Shown: piece after piece, positions 28,442 through 36,342 of the stretch | Layout: each line of letters starts with the position of its first letter | Numbering within the stretch: position 1 is the stretch's first letter | Assembly (NCBI GenBank): GCA_035448825.1 | Contig: DAOTJS010000017.1 | Location: forward strand, 1-54,541 | Source of the DNA: JAGNGI01 sp035448825 | GTDB taxonomy: Bacteria > Fidelibacterota > UBA2242 | Direction of reading: 5' to 3' | DNA: 54,541 bases | Position numbers and translations under genes: made by a program | The notes under the pieces: generated by a model | The model's input: the letters and a program-made list of their open reading frames with translations, nothing else | Database searches by the model: none | What the model was told of the DNA's origin: nothing

Positions 28442-28756
28442 AAATGACAAAACAATTCTATTTAATGACTTGATAAAACATTTAAATGATTTATCAATTT
28501 TATTTACTGGTATAAATAAATTGTCAAATGATTTAGCAAAACATTTTAACTGTCTGATAAAAGGTCCAAACGATTTGGCAATTTTGTTTACCGGTTAAAA
28601 TAAATTGTCAAATGATTTGGCAATATTATTTTACTGTCCAACAAAAGTTCCAAATGACTTAACAATTTTTATAAATGGTTTGATAAAATTGTCAAATGAC
28701 TAAAACGTTTTAAAAAATGACTTTTTAAAATGGATTAACGACTTGAAAACTATTTC
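28442..28756. repeat. Degenerate tandem array with exact 21-bp period (15 units)
   Basis: Fifteen consecutive 21-bp units keep phase without a single insertion or deletion. Most begin AAATGA(T/C)TT; first bases are at 28442, 28463, 28484, 28505 and so on to 28736. Units alternate in type, giving 42-bp and 84-bp higher-order periods. Read on the minus strand in one frame, each unit encodes seven residues of the pattern xxIAKSF / DNLFIPV / GPFIRQL, with hydrophobic residues at fixed heptad places. In-frame stops interrupt the 28694, 28631 and 28589 units. The frame then stays open to a stop at 28304-28306 but has no ATG. It is either a decayed heptad-repeat gene or non-coding DNA phased at two helical turns. 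Confidence 0.85.
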
Positions 28757-29217
28757 AAGCCGTTCTGGCTAATCGTCTTATAGTCGGAATGGTTAGTGAA
28801 TCGACTTCGCCATTTGCCAAATTATAAAATTTGATCCCTTCAGAGTCAATAATTTTTGAATGAAATAATTTCTACAAAACTTGAAGTGCTATGGTCTAGT
28901 TGGGAATAGAAGATCGCTAAGTCAGTGCTCACCACATAGTGATAAAGGTATTACAGAGATCATTTAACACAAAAAAGTTATTTCTTGAAAAAATAGAGAA
29001 CGACTAATTGACAAGCAATTTATCGTCTTACCTTTCTATATTGGATGAATCACCAATTAAATTACAAACAGTCAATTATTTGGTACGATATAAAAAATGA
29101 AACAACGGATTACAAGAAATTTATCAAGTTATGAGCATAAGCAACGAATTTTTGATAAAATAAAAAAGCCACTCTTGTGAGCGACTTATCTATGATTTTT
29201 ATGTGATTTTGAGGTTT

Positions 29218-29276
29218 CCCTCCCCGAACGTAAAAGAGGGGGATTTTGAGGGATATTACGGCACATCCGGGGAGGG
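29218..29276. repeat. GC-rich intergenic dyad
   Basis: CCCTCCCCG (29218-29226) is complementary to CGGGGAGGG (29268-29276), with further G-rich blocks inside and just after. It stands out from the AT-rich surroundings and resembles the short intergenic repeats common in environmental genomes. A small reading frame across it is judged spurious. Confidence 0.55.
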
Positions 29277-29540
29277 GGAGGGGAAATCTATCTTCTTTTT
29301 GACATTATCTTTAGATCAAAAAACTGTGTTTAATTTACAAATTTTATGCCAATATTCAAAGAGCAAATGCAATTCATTAGACAAAATATTTTTTGTCTGG
29401 TTACAATAAATTTTCAAATAATCAATGACGTTCTATAAACACCCATTTTTTATTCTTTGTTCCTCTTAAAATTATATTTTTTATTTCTATTTGACTTTTT
29501 ATATTGATTAAAACAGATTATTTATTGAAATTAAGAAGTA

Positions 29541-30308
29541 ATGAAAAAAATTCTAGTTGTTGATGATGATCCCAATATTTTAGAATTGGTCACATCTTAT
29601 TTTTCGGCACGTGGTTTTGAAATTTATACAAGTACCGAAGGGGCGCGAGTACTTGATCTCGCTATCAGTAAAGAACCTGATCTAATTATTCTTGACATTA
29701 ATTTACCGGATGTGGATGGCCTTTCGATATTGAAGATTTTAAAGACCCGCCCGATTACGGCATTCATTCCGGTAATTATGTTGACCGCAAAGACATCGGC
29801 TGAATTCCAGGTTGATGGACTGGTAACCGGCGCTGACGATTACGTTACCAAGCCTTTCGATCTTAACGTTCTTTATGCTCGCGTCCTCAATTCATTGCGG
29901 CGTTCCCTTCTCCCTACTCGTTTTAAACACGATCAATTTAATCTATTGTCATATTTGCTTAAGACTTATTCAAAAAGGGGGTATAAGGTCTATTCCAAAT
30001 TAATGGATAATTACAGTCCTCACCCACCATATTGGAGAGGTTATATACCGGATATGATAATTGAAAAACCCGAAAAATTGCGTTGTTTTAATTTTGAAAC
30101 CAGTCAATCGATTATGGAAGAATCTTTTCCGGATCGCTTGAATTCTCTCGTAGAATGCCATAAAAATACCACCTCTCAATTCGAGGCGACGGTTATTGTT
30201 CGGACTATGGATAACTACAAAATTGTGCAAAAATTGATCAATGAGAACTGCTTACCGATAAAAATAAAATATTTTAAAAAACATATCCGTCGGAATCTAT
30301 CGGCCTAA
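29541..30308 (+). CDS. Response regulator with C-terminal nuclease-fold-like domain
   Basis: A 255-residue protein. Residues 1-120 are a receiver domain with the acidic triad Asp8-Asp9-Asp10, phosphoacceptor Asp52 ('LDINLPDVDG'), Thr82 and Lys104. The C-terminal part (about 130-245) is not a known DNA-binding output domain. It has the arrangement of the restriction-endonuclease-like fold: 'YIPDMII' (Pro170-Asp171), a strand ending 'FNFETSQS' (Glu186, followed by Thr where active enzymes have x-Lys), an amphipathic helix and the strand 'FEATVIVRT'. The lysine is missing, so it may bind rather than cut. It is the only confident plus-strand protein gene, and its stop overlaps that of the next, opposing regulator by 4 bp. 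Confidence 0.8.
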   Translation: MKKILVVDDDPNILELVTSYFSARGFEIYTSTEGARVLDLAISKEPDLIILDINLPDVDGLSILKILKTRPITAFIPVIMLTAKTSAEFQVDGLVTGADDYVTKPFDLNVLYARVLNSLRRSLLPTRFKHDQFNLLSYLLKTYSKRGYKVYSKLMDNYSPHPPYWRGYIPDMIIEKPEKLRCFNFETSQSIMEESFPDRLNSLVECHKNTTSQFEATVIVRTMDNYKIVQKLINENCLPIKIKYFKKHIRRNLSA

Positions 30309-30676
30309 GGAGCAGATAATTCACTACGAATAACTGCTAACATTTCTTCTAATTTAATTGGTTTAGCAAACCATTTTTTTCTGGATTTGCTTAAACGGTC
30401 AGCGACCTTGATATCATCCTCAAAACCGGTCATAAAAACAAATTTAATATTAGGGTCGTTAATTTTAACCTCATCATAAAGATCAAAGCCATTTCGAACC
30501 GGCATTACCACATCAGATAGAACTAAATCCGGTCTTTTAGTTTTTATTGACCCTAAAGCCATTTCGATATTCAAGGCTGTCGCAACTTCAAATCCATTCT
30601 GTTCTAGATATTCCCCATAGATTTCACAAATTACGGGCTCATCATCAACGATTAATATTTTGGGTTTGGTAGACAT
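30305..30676 (-). CDS. Single-domain response regulator
   Basis: A 123-residue stand-alone receiver: acidic pair in 'LIVDDEPV', phosphoacceptor Asp55 in 'VLSDVVMPV', Thr in 'VFMTGFEDD', Lys105 in 'WFAKPIKLE'. There is no output domain and no histidine kinase in the window, so the signal must come from an orphan kinase elsewhere. The ATG directly follows the stop of the MFS transporter gene (TGA-ATG), which argues for co-translation. The stop overlaps the opposing response-regulator gene (CTAA shared). Confidence 0.9.
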   Translation of the reverse strand: MSTKPKILIVDDEPVICEIYGEYLEQNGFEVATALNIEMALGSIKTKRPDLVLSDVVMPVRNGFDLYDEVKINDPNIKFVFMTGFEDDIKVADRLSKSRKKWFAKPIKLEEMLAVIRSELSAP

Positions 30677-32050
30677 TCAAACTTTTTGTTTTTCGAGTCC
30701 TTTACCCATCCATTTCTTTGCCAATAATAAGGCAATCGGGCTAATTATCGCAATAAAGCCATAAATTAGCCACATCGTCTCGGTATTAGTCTGTTCCGGA
30801 AGAACTCCGGCTGGGCAATATTTAGTCAGGAACCAGCCGGAATAAAGGGAGGTAATGACTTTGGTTAGAAACCAGGGAAACTGTCCAATTCCCATATAAA
30901 TACCGGTCATATTCTTAGGCGCGATTTCAGCCACCCATTGCAGAAAACGCGGTTGCCAGATAGCCTCACCGATTGTCATAATGATTAGATAGCCAACCAC
31001 CGAGTAAATATTTGGACCAATTGCCAGTAAAAAAGTCGGCAAAGCCATTACAGTAGTACCAAAAATCATCATTTTATAAGTGTCTTTTTTGGCCGTTAAA
31101 GCCGCCACCATCGGAGCCAAAATGAAAATCAGGATAGGGTTGAAATTGACAAAGAATTCAAAATTGTTGGAAACTACCCCTGAAAAAGCCCGCTCGAAAT
31201 ACATCGGCAAAGTCAGCCAATTATGAGCAAATAGAGTCTGAACCGGAATTAAAATGAAAATAAAAAACATAAACCGGCCGTCTTTGATGGGAAAATTTTT
31301 CAAGTAATAAACAATCTTCTCCTTGGTTGACTGCGATTCAGTCGTTTCCGATTCGACAACCGGTTCATCCTGCTCTTTCCTGGCATTGGCAATTGCCATC
31401 GTGACTGTTTTCTTCGATAAAATGAAGGCAACCACTAAAATTCCAGCCGCCGTTAAAGCAACGTAAACCCAATATACTCCGGTAATTCCATAATTTTTTC
31501 TGATTGGTGGCGAAATTAATCCTGGCAAAAAACCGCCTAAATTCATAATGGCATAGAGCATTGCATAGCCCATAGCGGAAGTTTTTTTATTGGTGAATTG
31601 CTTGACTGCAGCATAACAGGCGGGCAGATAAATGCCATAACCCAGGATTACACCCAATATTCCCAACATTGCAACGATATGTGCTTTTTGCCAGAGTCCG
31701 AGAGCACCGGTCTGCGGCGCTAATGCTAAAAACACCCGTCCGACAAGCATCGCCGAAAGTGAAATCAATAGAGCTTTCCGCACTCCTATCCAATCCACAG
31801 TCGCTCCCAGAAATAACATTGCCAATGTTATTCCGGCAGTTTGAATTCCGACCATTTGTCCAGCCTGAATATCGTTCAGTCCAAGATCATTGAAATACAT
31901 CGCTAAAAGGCTGAGGACGCCAAAATAGGTGATTCCTTCCAGCAAATAGGATAAATTAATCCCCCATAAAGCGCGAGGCGCCTTAATCAGATTAATAAAC
32001 GGATCAATAATTTCACGCCAAGGTTTTTGAATCGGTTGGTTATCTACCAT
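30677..32050 (-). CDS. MFS transporter (POT/peptide-transporter-like)
   Basis: A 457-residue inner-membrane protein with about 12 transmembrane segments and a charged central loop near residues 215-245. 'LSYLLEGITYFGVLSLLAMY' in helix 1 and 'LGATVDWIGVRKALLIS' in the first cytoplasmic loop match the major facilitator fold. The helix-1 tyrosine/glutamate pattern recalls proton-coupled oligopeptide transporters, but the substrate cannot be assigned. It is directly followed by a single-domain response regulator, an unusual coupling of transporter and signalling protein. The ribosome site is weak. Confidence 0.85.
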   Translation of the reverse strand: MVDNQPIQKPWREIIDPFINLIKAPRALWGINLSYLLEGITYFGVLSLLAMYFNDLGLNDIQAGQMVGIQTAGITLAMLFLGATVDWIGVRKALLISLSAMLVGRVFLALAPQTGALGLWQKAHIVAMLGILGVILGYGIYLPACYAAVKQFTNKKTSAMGYAMLYAIMNLGGFLPGLISPPIRKNYGITGVYWVYVALTAAGILVVAFILSKKTVTMAIANARKEQDEPVVESETTESQSTKEKIVYYLKNFPIKDGRFMFFIFILIPVQTLFAHNWLTLPMYFERAFSGVVSNNFEFFVNFNPILIFILAPMVAALTAKKDTYKMMIFGTTVMALPTFLLAIGPNIYSVVGYLIIMTIGEAIWQPRFLQWVAEIAPKNMTGIYMGIGQFPWFLTKVITSLYSGWFLTKYCPAGVLPEQTNTETMWLIYGFIAIISPIALLLAKKWMGKGLEKQKV

Positions 32051-32249
32051 TTAAGTACCCTTTATTTTCAATGATTCTGTCCAATGATTTAATCTAAAAA
32101 ATGTTAACTAATCATTCCAATGAAAATTTTCAATTGTATAACTTATAGTACCAATATTGTTATTTATGGGTTAATGGAATATGAACAAATATTTAAAAAT
32201 CAATTACTATGAATTGCTCGAAGGTTGTTTTAAACTGTTAAAATTTAAT

Positions 32250-33254
32250 CTAGCGTTTGGCTAAATATTTCTCGAAACCAGCCGACTGTACTACTCGTCC
32301 ATCGGCGCAAATCCAGAGCACTTCGCAATTTGGAAAGTTTTCCAGGGCTTTTTGCCCGGCTGAGGCACCAAGAATAAATAACCCGGTTGCCATAGCATCA
32401 GCTTGCTCGGCAGTCGGCGCAATTACAGTCACTGATTGACAGGAGTCGGCCGGTAAACCGGTACGCGGATTCAAGATATGATGAATACGTTTGCCTTCAT
32501 ACATAAAAAATTTCTCATAATCTCCGGAAGTAGCCACTGCCCCACTGTCGAATTCAATTACCAATAGAATATTATCGGCTTGACGCGGATCTTGAATACC
32601 AATTCGCCACTTTTGCCCATCCGTACGCCTCAGCGTTCGTAAGTCCCCACCAGCATTGACTAAGGCGCCGGCGACATTATGCTTTGCAATAGCCGTGATT
32701 GCTCGATCAACACCGTAGCCTTTGGCTACCGCACCCAGTCCTATTTTGGTCTGACGATTTTTAGCGCTCAATTGACCCTTTGAAAAATCAATGATAAGGT
32801 TTTGGTAATTTACAGCCGGCAGAAGTGCTTTAATTATAGCAATATCCGGCGGCCGCAGAGAATCACCTTTGAAATTATAAAGCTGTAAAACCGTACCGAC
32901 GGTAATATCAAACGCACCATCGAGCTTGGCAGAATAATCTTCACAGCGTGCTATCAATTCCAGAATTTCAAGCGGCAGAGCAACAGCTTCAGTGGTGCGA
33001 TGGTTGAAAGCATAGATTGGTCCTTCGGGCTTGCCTTCCCAGAATTGGGCTGAGATACGATTAATTTCGGCAAACCCGGCTTCGAGAGCGCTATTGGCTT
33101 CGGCTTCGGTCGTATCCAATACTGTTATTTCGATGACCGTTCCCATAGCGAAGCGCGTTGACTGAGCCTTAACCAGTTTGCTTTTAGATTGGCAACCTGT
33201 CAACAGAAAGACGCAAAATAAATAATAAGGAATCGGGATTTTAAAATTTGGCAT
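32250..33254 (-). CDS. apbE: FAD:protein FMN transferase
   Basis: Attaches FMN covalently to Thr/Ser residues of target proteins outside the cytoplasmic membrane, notably RnfG and RnfD. At 334 residues it has the family length. The lipoprotein signal ends 'FLLTGC'. Motifs include 'FAMGTVIEITV', 'AFDITVGTV', 'LGAVAKGYGVDRA', 'VNAGGDLRTL', the metal site region 'HILNPRTGLPADS' and 'TAEQADAMATGLFILG'. It is the last gene of the rnf operon, 12 bp after the RseC-like gene, so its substrates are very likely the Rnf subunits encoded just upstream. Confidence 0.94.
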   Translation of the reverse strand: MPNFKIPIPYYLFCVFLLTGCQSKSKLVKAQSTRFAMGTVIEITVLDTTEAEANSALEAGFAEINRISAQFWEGKPEGPIYAFNHRTTEAVALPLEILELIARCEDYSAKLDGAFDITVGTVLQLYNFKGDSLRPPDIAIIKALLPAVNYQNLIIDFSKGQLSAKNRQTKIGLGAVAKGYGVDRAITAIAKHNVAGALVNAGGDLRTLRRTDGQKWRIGIQDPRQADNILLVIEFDSGAVATSGDYEKFFMYEGKRIHHILNPRTGLPADSCQSVTVIAPTAEQADAMATGLFILGASAGQKALENFPNCEVLWICADGRVVQSAGFEKYLAKR

Positions 33255-33266
33255 TTTTTTACTGAA

Positions 33267-33740
33267 TCATTTTGGTTTGTCATTCAATATCTGGCGCAAA
33301 CGAAAGACATTAAAACCACTTTTAGCTTTATGTTTACTCCAAAAATAAATGACGAATCCGGTCAAGATAACAGCTAAAATTCCGCATAACATCTGCGCGA
33401 TGTCCGCTGGAATTCCTAATGTGCTATCTTTAATGTAGCGGTTAGCGATTAGCACTCCGATCAGAAAGCCGAATAAAGGTAAGCCGTATTGCACTAAGGT
33501 CACTTTTAATTGATTAGCACCAATCTGCTCGATTAAAACCTGGTCGCCAACTTTAGCATTGATTGTATTAGGCATTTTAAGAATGCGCTTGCCGGTAGAA
33601 TTGGGGCGACAGATCATTTTCGCACCACAGGAATGGCAGGCATCTTTTTCTTCCAGTTCGACTGTTACCCAGCGCTGGTCAGCAATAATTACAGTCGCCA
33701 CTTCATTATCGGTTTTGAAATACTGGTCGTTATTGTTCAT
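33267..33740 (-). CDS. RseC/MucC-like membrane protein
   Basis: About 157 residues from the ATG at 33740 (a TTG at 33752 is possible). A cytoplasmic N-domain carries a cysteine motif 'CHSCGAKMIC', followed by a small beta domain ('KVGDQVLIEQ') and two transmembrane helices ('YGLPLFGFLIGVLIANRY', 'MLCGILAVILTGFVIYFW'). This is the layout of the RseC family, whose members are often linked to rnf/rsx genes and to reduction of SoxR. It overlaps the end of rnfB by 11 bp. Its exact role in the Rnf complex is unknown. Confidence 0.82.
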   Translation of the reverse strand: MNNNDQYFKTDNEVATVIIADQRWVTVELEEKDACHSCGAKMICRPNSTGKRILKMPNTINAKVGDQVLIEQIGANQLKVTLVQYGLPLFGFLIGVLIANRYIKDSTLGIPADIAQMLCGILAVILTGFVIYFWSKHKAKSGFNVFRLRQILNDKPK

Positions 33741-34548
33741 CCTTATTTCCAAGGATTACAATAGCTTTCGTTGGGCATTTTTCGGTCGGCAGAACCAATT
33801 CCTTGGTATAAAGGGCGTGATCTACTACGGCAAGATTATCTATGACTTTGAAACCTTGACCGTTGACGGCTTTTTCGCACAATAGACAGCCGGTACAGGC
33901 ACGCTTACAAACGGTGCGGGCGATTCTGCCGACATCGCGATTTTTACAAAGTACAAAAACGTGATGACTGATCGGATGCAATTCGATAACGCCGCGTGGA
34001 CAGGCAGTGACGCAATTGCCACAACCGGTGCATTTGGCGCGATCCACCACTGGTAAATTATTTTCATCCATATGAATGGCATCGAATAGACAAACCGCTA
34101 CGCAATCACCAAGCCCGATACACCCGTAACTGCAAGCACGTTCGCCACCACTAACCAGATTAGCCGCGAAACAGGATTTGACACCTCGATACTCGGCTTT
34201 TTTAGTAGCAACGTTATCACCACCCTGGCAAAAAACCACCGCCACCTTTCGCTCTCCAATTTTAACATCTACTCCCATAATTCGGGCTATTTCCTCCCGT
34301 GCCGATGGACTGCAGACCGGGCAATTTGAGATTTGCGATTTACCACCGGCTAAAGCTTCGGCAAAATTATTACAGCCAGCGTAACCGCAATTGCCGCAAT
34401 TAGCACCCGGTAAACATTCGGCAATCAAGCTGATTTTCGGGTCTTCTTCAACGTGTAGCTTCTTGTTAGCTAAGGCAATTAATAGGGAAAAGAACAAAGC
34501 AATTCCGCCCATACTTAATAAACTATATAGAAAGGAAGTAGAATTCAT
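33730..34548 (-). CDS. rnfB: Rnf electron transport complex subunit B
   Basis: Membrane-anchored ferredoxin-like subunit that takes electrons from reduced ferredoxin. At 272 residues it has one N-terminal helix (about 8-27), then the 4Fe-4S motif 'GANCGNCGYAGCNNFAEAL' with a further Cys after 'QISN'. Additional clusters are seen at 'ACSYGCIGLGDCVAVC', 'CTGCGNCVTACPRGVIEL' and 'CKRACTGCLLC'. The usual 'CPVGG' is 'CPVCSP' here, adding an extra cysteine. It is the fifth protein in order after rnfC, D, G, E and A. Confidence 0.95.
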   Translation of the reverse strand: MNSTSFLYSLLSMGGIALFFSLLIALANKKLHVEEDPKISLIAECLPGANCGNCGYAGCNNFAEALAGGKSQISNCPVCSPSAREEIARIMGVDVKIGERKVAVVFCQGGDNVATKKAEYRGVKSCFAANLVSGGERACSYGCIGLGDCVAVCLFDAIHMDENNLPVVDRAKCTGCGNCVTACPRGVIELHPISHHVFVLCKNRDVGRIARTVCKRACTGCLLCEKAVNGQGFKVIDNLAVVDHALYTKELVLPTEKCPTKAIVILGNKDEQ

Positions 34549-34566
34549 TTCAGATACCTTTTGAAA

Positions 34567-35139
34567 TTAAATTATTCCGGAAAAGCCCATAAATGCTAGC
34601 GCTAAACAACTAGCGACAATCAAAGTAATCGGGGCTCCTTTGAAAGGTTCTGGCACATCTGCCAGCTCCAACTCTTCCCGGATACCGGCCATAATTATCA
34701 GCGCCAGCGTAAAACCTACACCGGAGCCAAAACCGAAGAAGATGCTTTCAATAAAATTGTATTGTTTCATTACCAGAAAAAGTGCCAGACCCAAAATCGC
34801 ACAATTGGTTGTAATCAGTGGCAGGAATATACCAAGCGCTTCATAGAGCGGCTGGCTGACCTTCTTTATGAACATTTCGACCAACTGCACTACCGAAGCA
34901 ATTACCAGAATAAAAGAGACAATTTGTAAAAACTCAAGGTGCAAACCGACCAGAATATATTTATTCAATAGCCAGGCCAGCGCGGCCGTTATCGTCATCA
35001 CAAAGGTCGTCGCCATTCCCATACTAACCGCAGAGCCGAGCTTTTTCGACACTCCGATAAAGGGACAAATTCCGAGGAATGACACTAGGACATAGTTATT
35101 GATAATCGCGGCTGAAATGAAAATTAATATCAGATTCAT
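34567..35139 (-). CDS. rnfA: Rnf electron transport complex subunit A
   Basis: A 190-residue integral membrane subunit with six helices. The conserved half-site cysteines are seen in 'SFLGICPFIGVSKK' and 'LITTNCAILGLALF'. Together with the matching pair in RnfE these are known to hold an iron-sulfur cluster in the middle of the membrane. It overlaps rnfE by 4 bp (ATGA) and is followed by rnfB after 18 bp. Confidence 0.96.
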   Translation of the reverse strand: MNLILIFISAAIINNYVLVSFLGICPFIGVSKKLGSAVSMGMATTFVMTITAALAWLLNKYILVGLHLEFLQIVSFILVIASVVQLVEMFIKKVSQPLYEALGIFLPLITTNCAILGLALFLVMKQYNFIESIFFGFGSGVGFTLALIIMAGIREELELADVPEPFKGAPITLIVASCLALAFMGFSGII

Positions 35140-35750
35140 TTTTTCTTCCCTTTTGTATTAAGCCAATTAGCAAAACCGATTAAAAGACCCAGCGTCAAAA
35201 ACGCCCCTGGTTGTAAAGCTATTGCCATCCAGGGTTGAAATGACATCGGCATAATTTGATGCGAAAAAATAGTACCGTTGCCAATTAGTTCGCGAAGTGA
35301 ACCCATTACCAGCAGTACCAACGTAAAACCGACACTCATACCAAGCGCATCAACCACAGAACGACCGACCGGATTTTTTGAGGCAAAGGCTTCCTGGCGC
35401 GCAAATACGATGCAATTAACGACAATTAAAGGAACAAAAGGCCCCAGCGCCTTGCTCATCTCAGGGTAAAAAGCCGCTAAGACTCGGTCAGCCACCGTCA
35501 CAAAAGTCGCAATTATGATGATAAACGTTGCAATCCGGACTTCATTGGGAATCAATTTTCTTAAGAGCGAGATTATAAAGCTGGACATAACCAGCGTAAA
35601 TATGACTGCCAATCCCATCGTAACGCCATTAATAGCTGATGTGGTAACGGCTAAAGTCGGGCAGATTCCCAAAACCATGCGCAGGATGGGATTCTCATTC
35701 CAGAGCCCCTTGAGAAATTCCTGCGTTACAGAAATCTTTGATTTTGCCAT
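35136..35750 (-). CDS. rnfE: Rnf electron transport complex subunit E
   Basis: A 204-residue integral membrane subunit, pseudo-symmetric to RnfA. It has 'RMVLGICPTLAVTTSA' and 'PLIVVNCIVFARQEAFAS', with the cluster-binding cysteines, and about six helices. It lies 1 bp after rnfG and overlaps rnfA by 4 bp. The Rnf complex couples ferredoxin oxidation with NAD reduction to Na+ or H+ export, which would power the two SSS symporters in this window if it pumps Na+ (inference). Confidence 0.95.
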   Translation of the reverse strand: MAKSKISVTQEFLKGLWNENPILRMVLGICPTLAVTTSAINGVTMGLAVIFTLVMSSFIISLLRKLIPNEVRIATFIIIIATFVTVADRVLAAFYPEMSKALGPFVPLIVVNCIVFARQEAFASKNPVGRSVVDALGMSVGFTLVLLVMGSLRELIGNGTIFSHQIMPMSFQPWMAIALQPGAFLTLGLLIGFANWLNTKGKKK

Positions 35751-35751
35751 A

Positions 35752-36342
35752 TTATTTCACCTTCTCTAAATAAAGGGCGCGGTTTTTTTCAATAGCGGCA
35801 TTGACAATATCCACAACTGCCCTCGAGGAAATGGTTGCGCCGGTAATGGCTTGAATTTGCGATTTACTTTTATCGGCGGTCTGACCCTTGACGACGGAAA
35901 TCGGGCTCACTGCCGACAAATCAACAAATTGCTTCAGAAACCAGAACGCATCTGTTTTATTAGTCGGATCGTTTTCAATTTTGGTACCGAGGCCGGGCGT
36001 TTCGGCTTGGGACAATATTTTCATCTGCACAATTTTGGTCATTTCAGGATCCATACCGACCAGAATACGTAAACGGCTCTGGAATCCATCGCCCTCAGCT
36101 ACAAAAGCCACGCCGATAACTTGCCCTTTATCATCCTTACCAATATAAAAAGTAACATCCTTGATAACTTTAACATCGCAGGTTTTTTGTCCGGGAATTA
36201 CATATCCGATAGCTTCCGATAGCGTTTTATTCGCATTCAATTCAATCCGCGGAGCAGTGTAAGCATTTAACACAGCCAATATAATTCCCGAAAATAAAGC
36301 TGTCACAGTTAAGACAACTACCAGTTTGAGTGACTTATTCAC
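35752..36342 (-). CDS. rnfG: Rnf electron transport complex subunit G
   Basis: A 196-residue subunit with one N-terminal transmembrane helix and a periplasmic FMN-binding domain. The FMN attachment motif is 'AITGATISSRAVV' (Thr of TGAT, about residue 170), the site modified by ApbE. 'LSQAETPGLGTKIENDP' is the other family signature. It overlaps rnfD by 4 bp. Confidence 0.95.
   Translation of the reverse strand: MNKSLKLVVVLTVTALFSGIILAVLNAYTAPRIELNANKTLSEAIGYVIPGQKTCDVKVIKDVTFYIGKDDKGQVIGVAFVAEGDGFQSRLRILVGMDPEMTKIVQMKILSQAETPGLGTKIENDPTNKTDAFWFLKQFVDLSAVSPISVVKGQTADKSKSQIQAITGATISSRAVVDIVNAAIEKNRALYLEKVK

Larger units (their letters stand above)
28113..29540. other. Gene-poor region rich in repeats
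   Basis: About 1.4 kb with no convincing intact gene. It holds a dyad at 28210-28248, a small GC hairpin ACCGC-GTA-GCGGT (28333-28345), the 21-bp periodic array at 28442-28756, a hairpin CTTGAAA/TTTCAAG (28742-28759), and a GC-rich dyad at 29218-29276. The octamer TCGTCTTA occurs at 28773 and 29023, and inverted at 28359. The AT content and broken reading frames suggest decayed sequence or structured regulatory DNA between two divergent transcription units. Confidence 0.7.

Noticed and set aside
28304..28594. Intact small minus-strand gene of 96 codons
   Set aside because: The frame is open but has no ATG or GTG, no ribosome site, and follows in-frame stops; treated as part of the array question instead.
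28442..28756. CRISPR array
   Set aside because: The periodic units are adjacent and only 21 bp, with no unique spacers and no cas genes in the window.
29203..29409. 68-residue plus-strand reading frame
   Set aside because: It runs across a GC-rich inverted repeat, its translation follows the repeat sequence, and no ribosome site or family resemblance is present.
32121..32132. 12-bp palindrome TGAAAATTTTCA upstream of the MFS gene as an operator
   Set aside because: AT-only core, likely to occur by chance at this composition; no second copy was seen.
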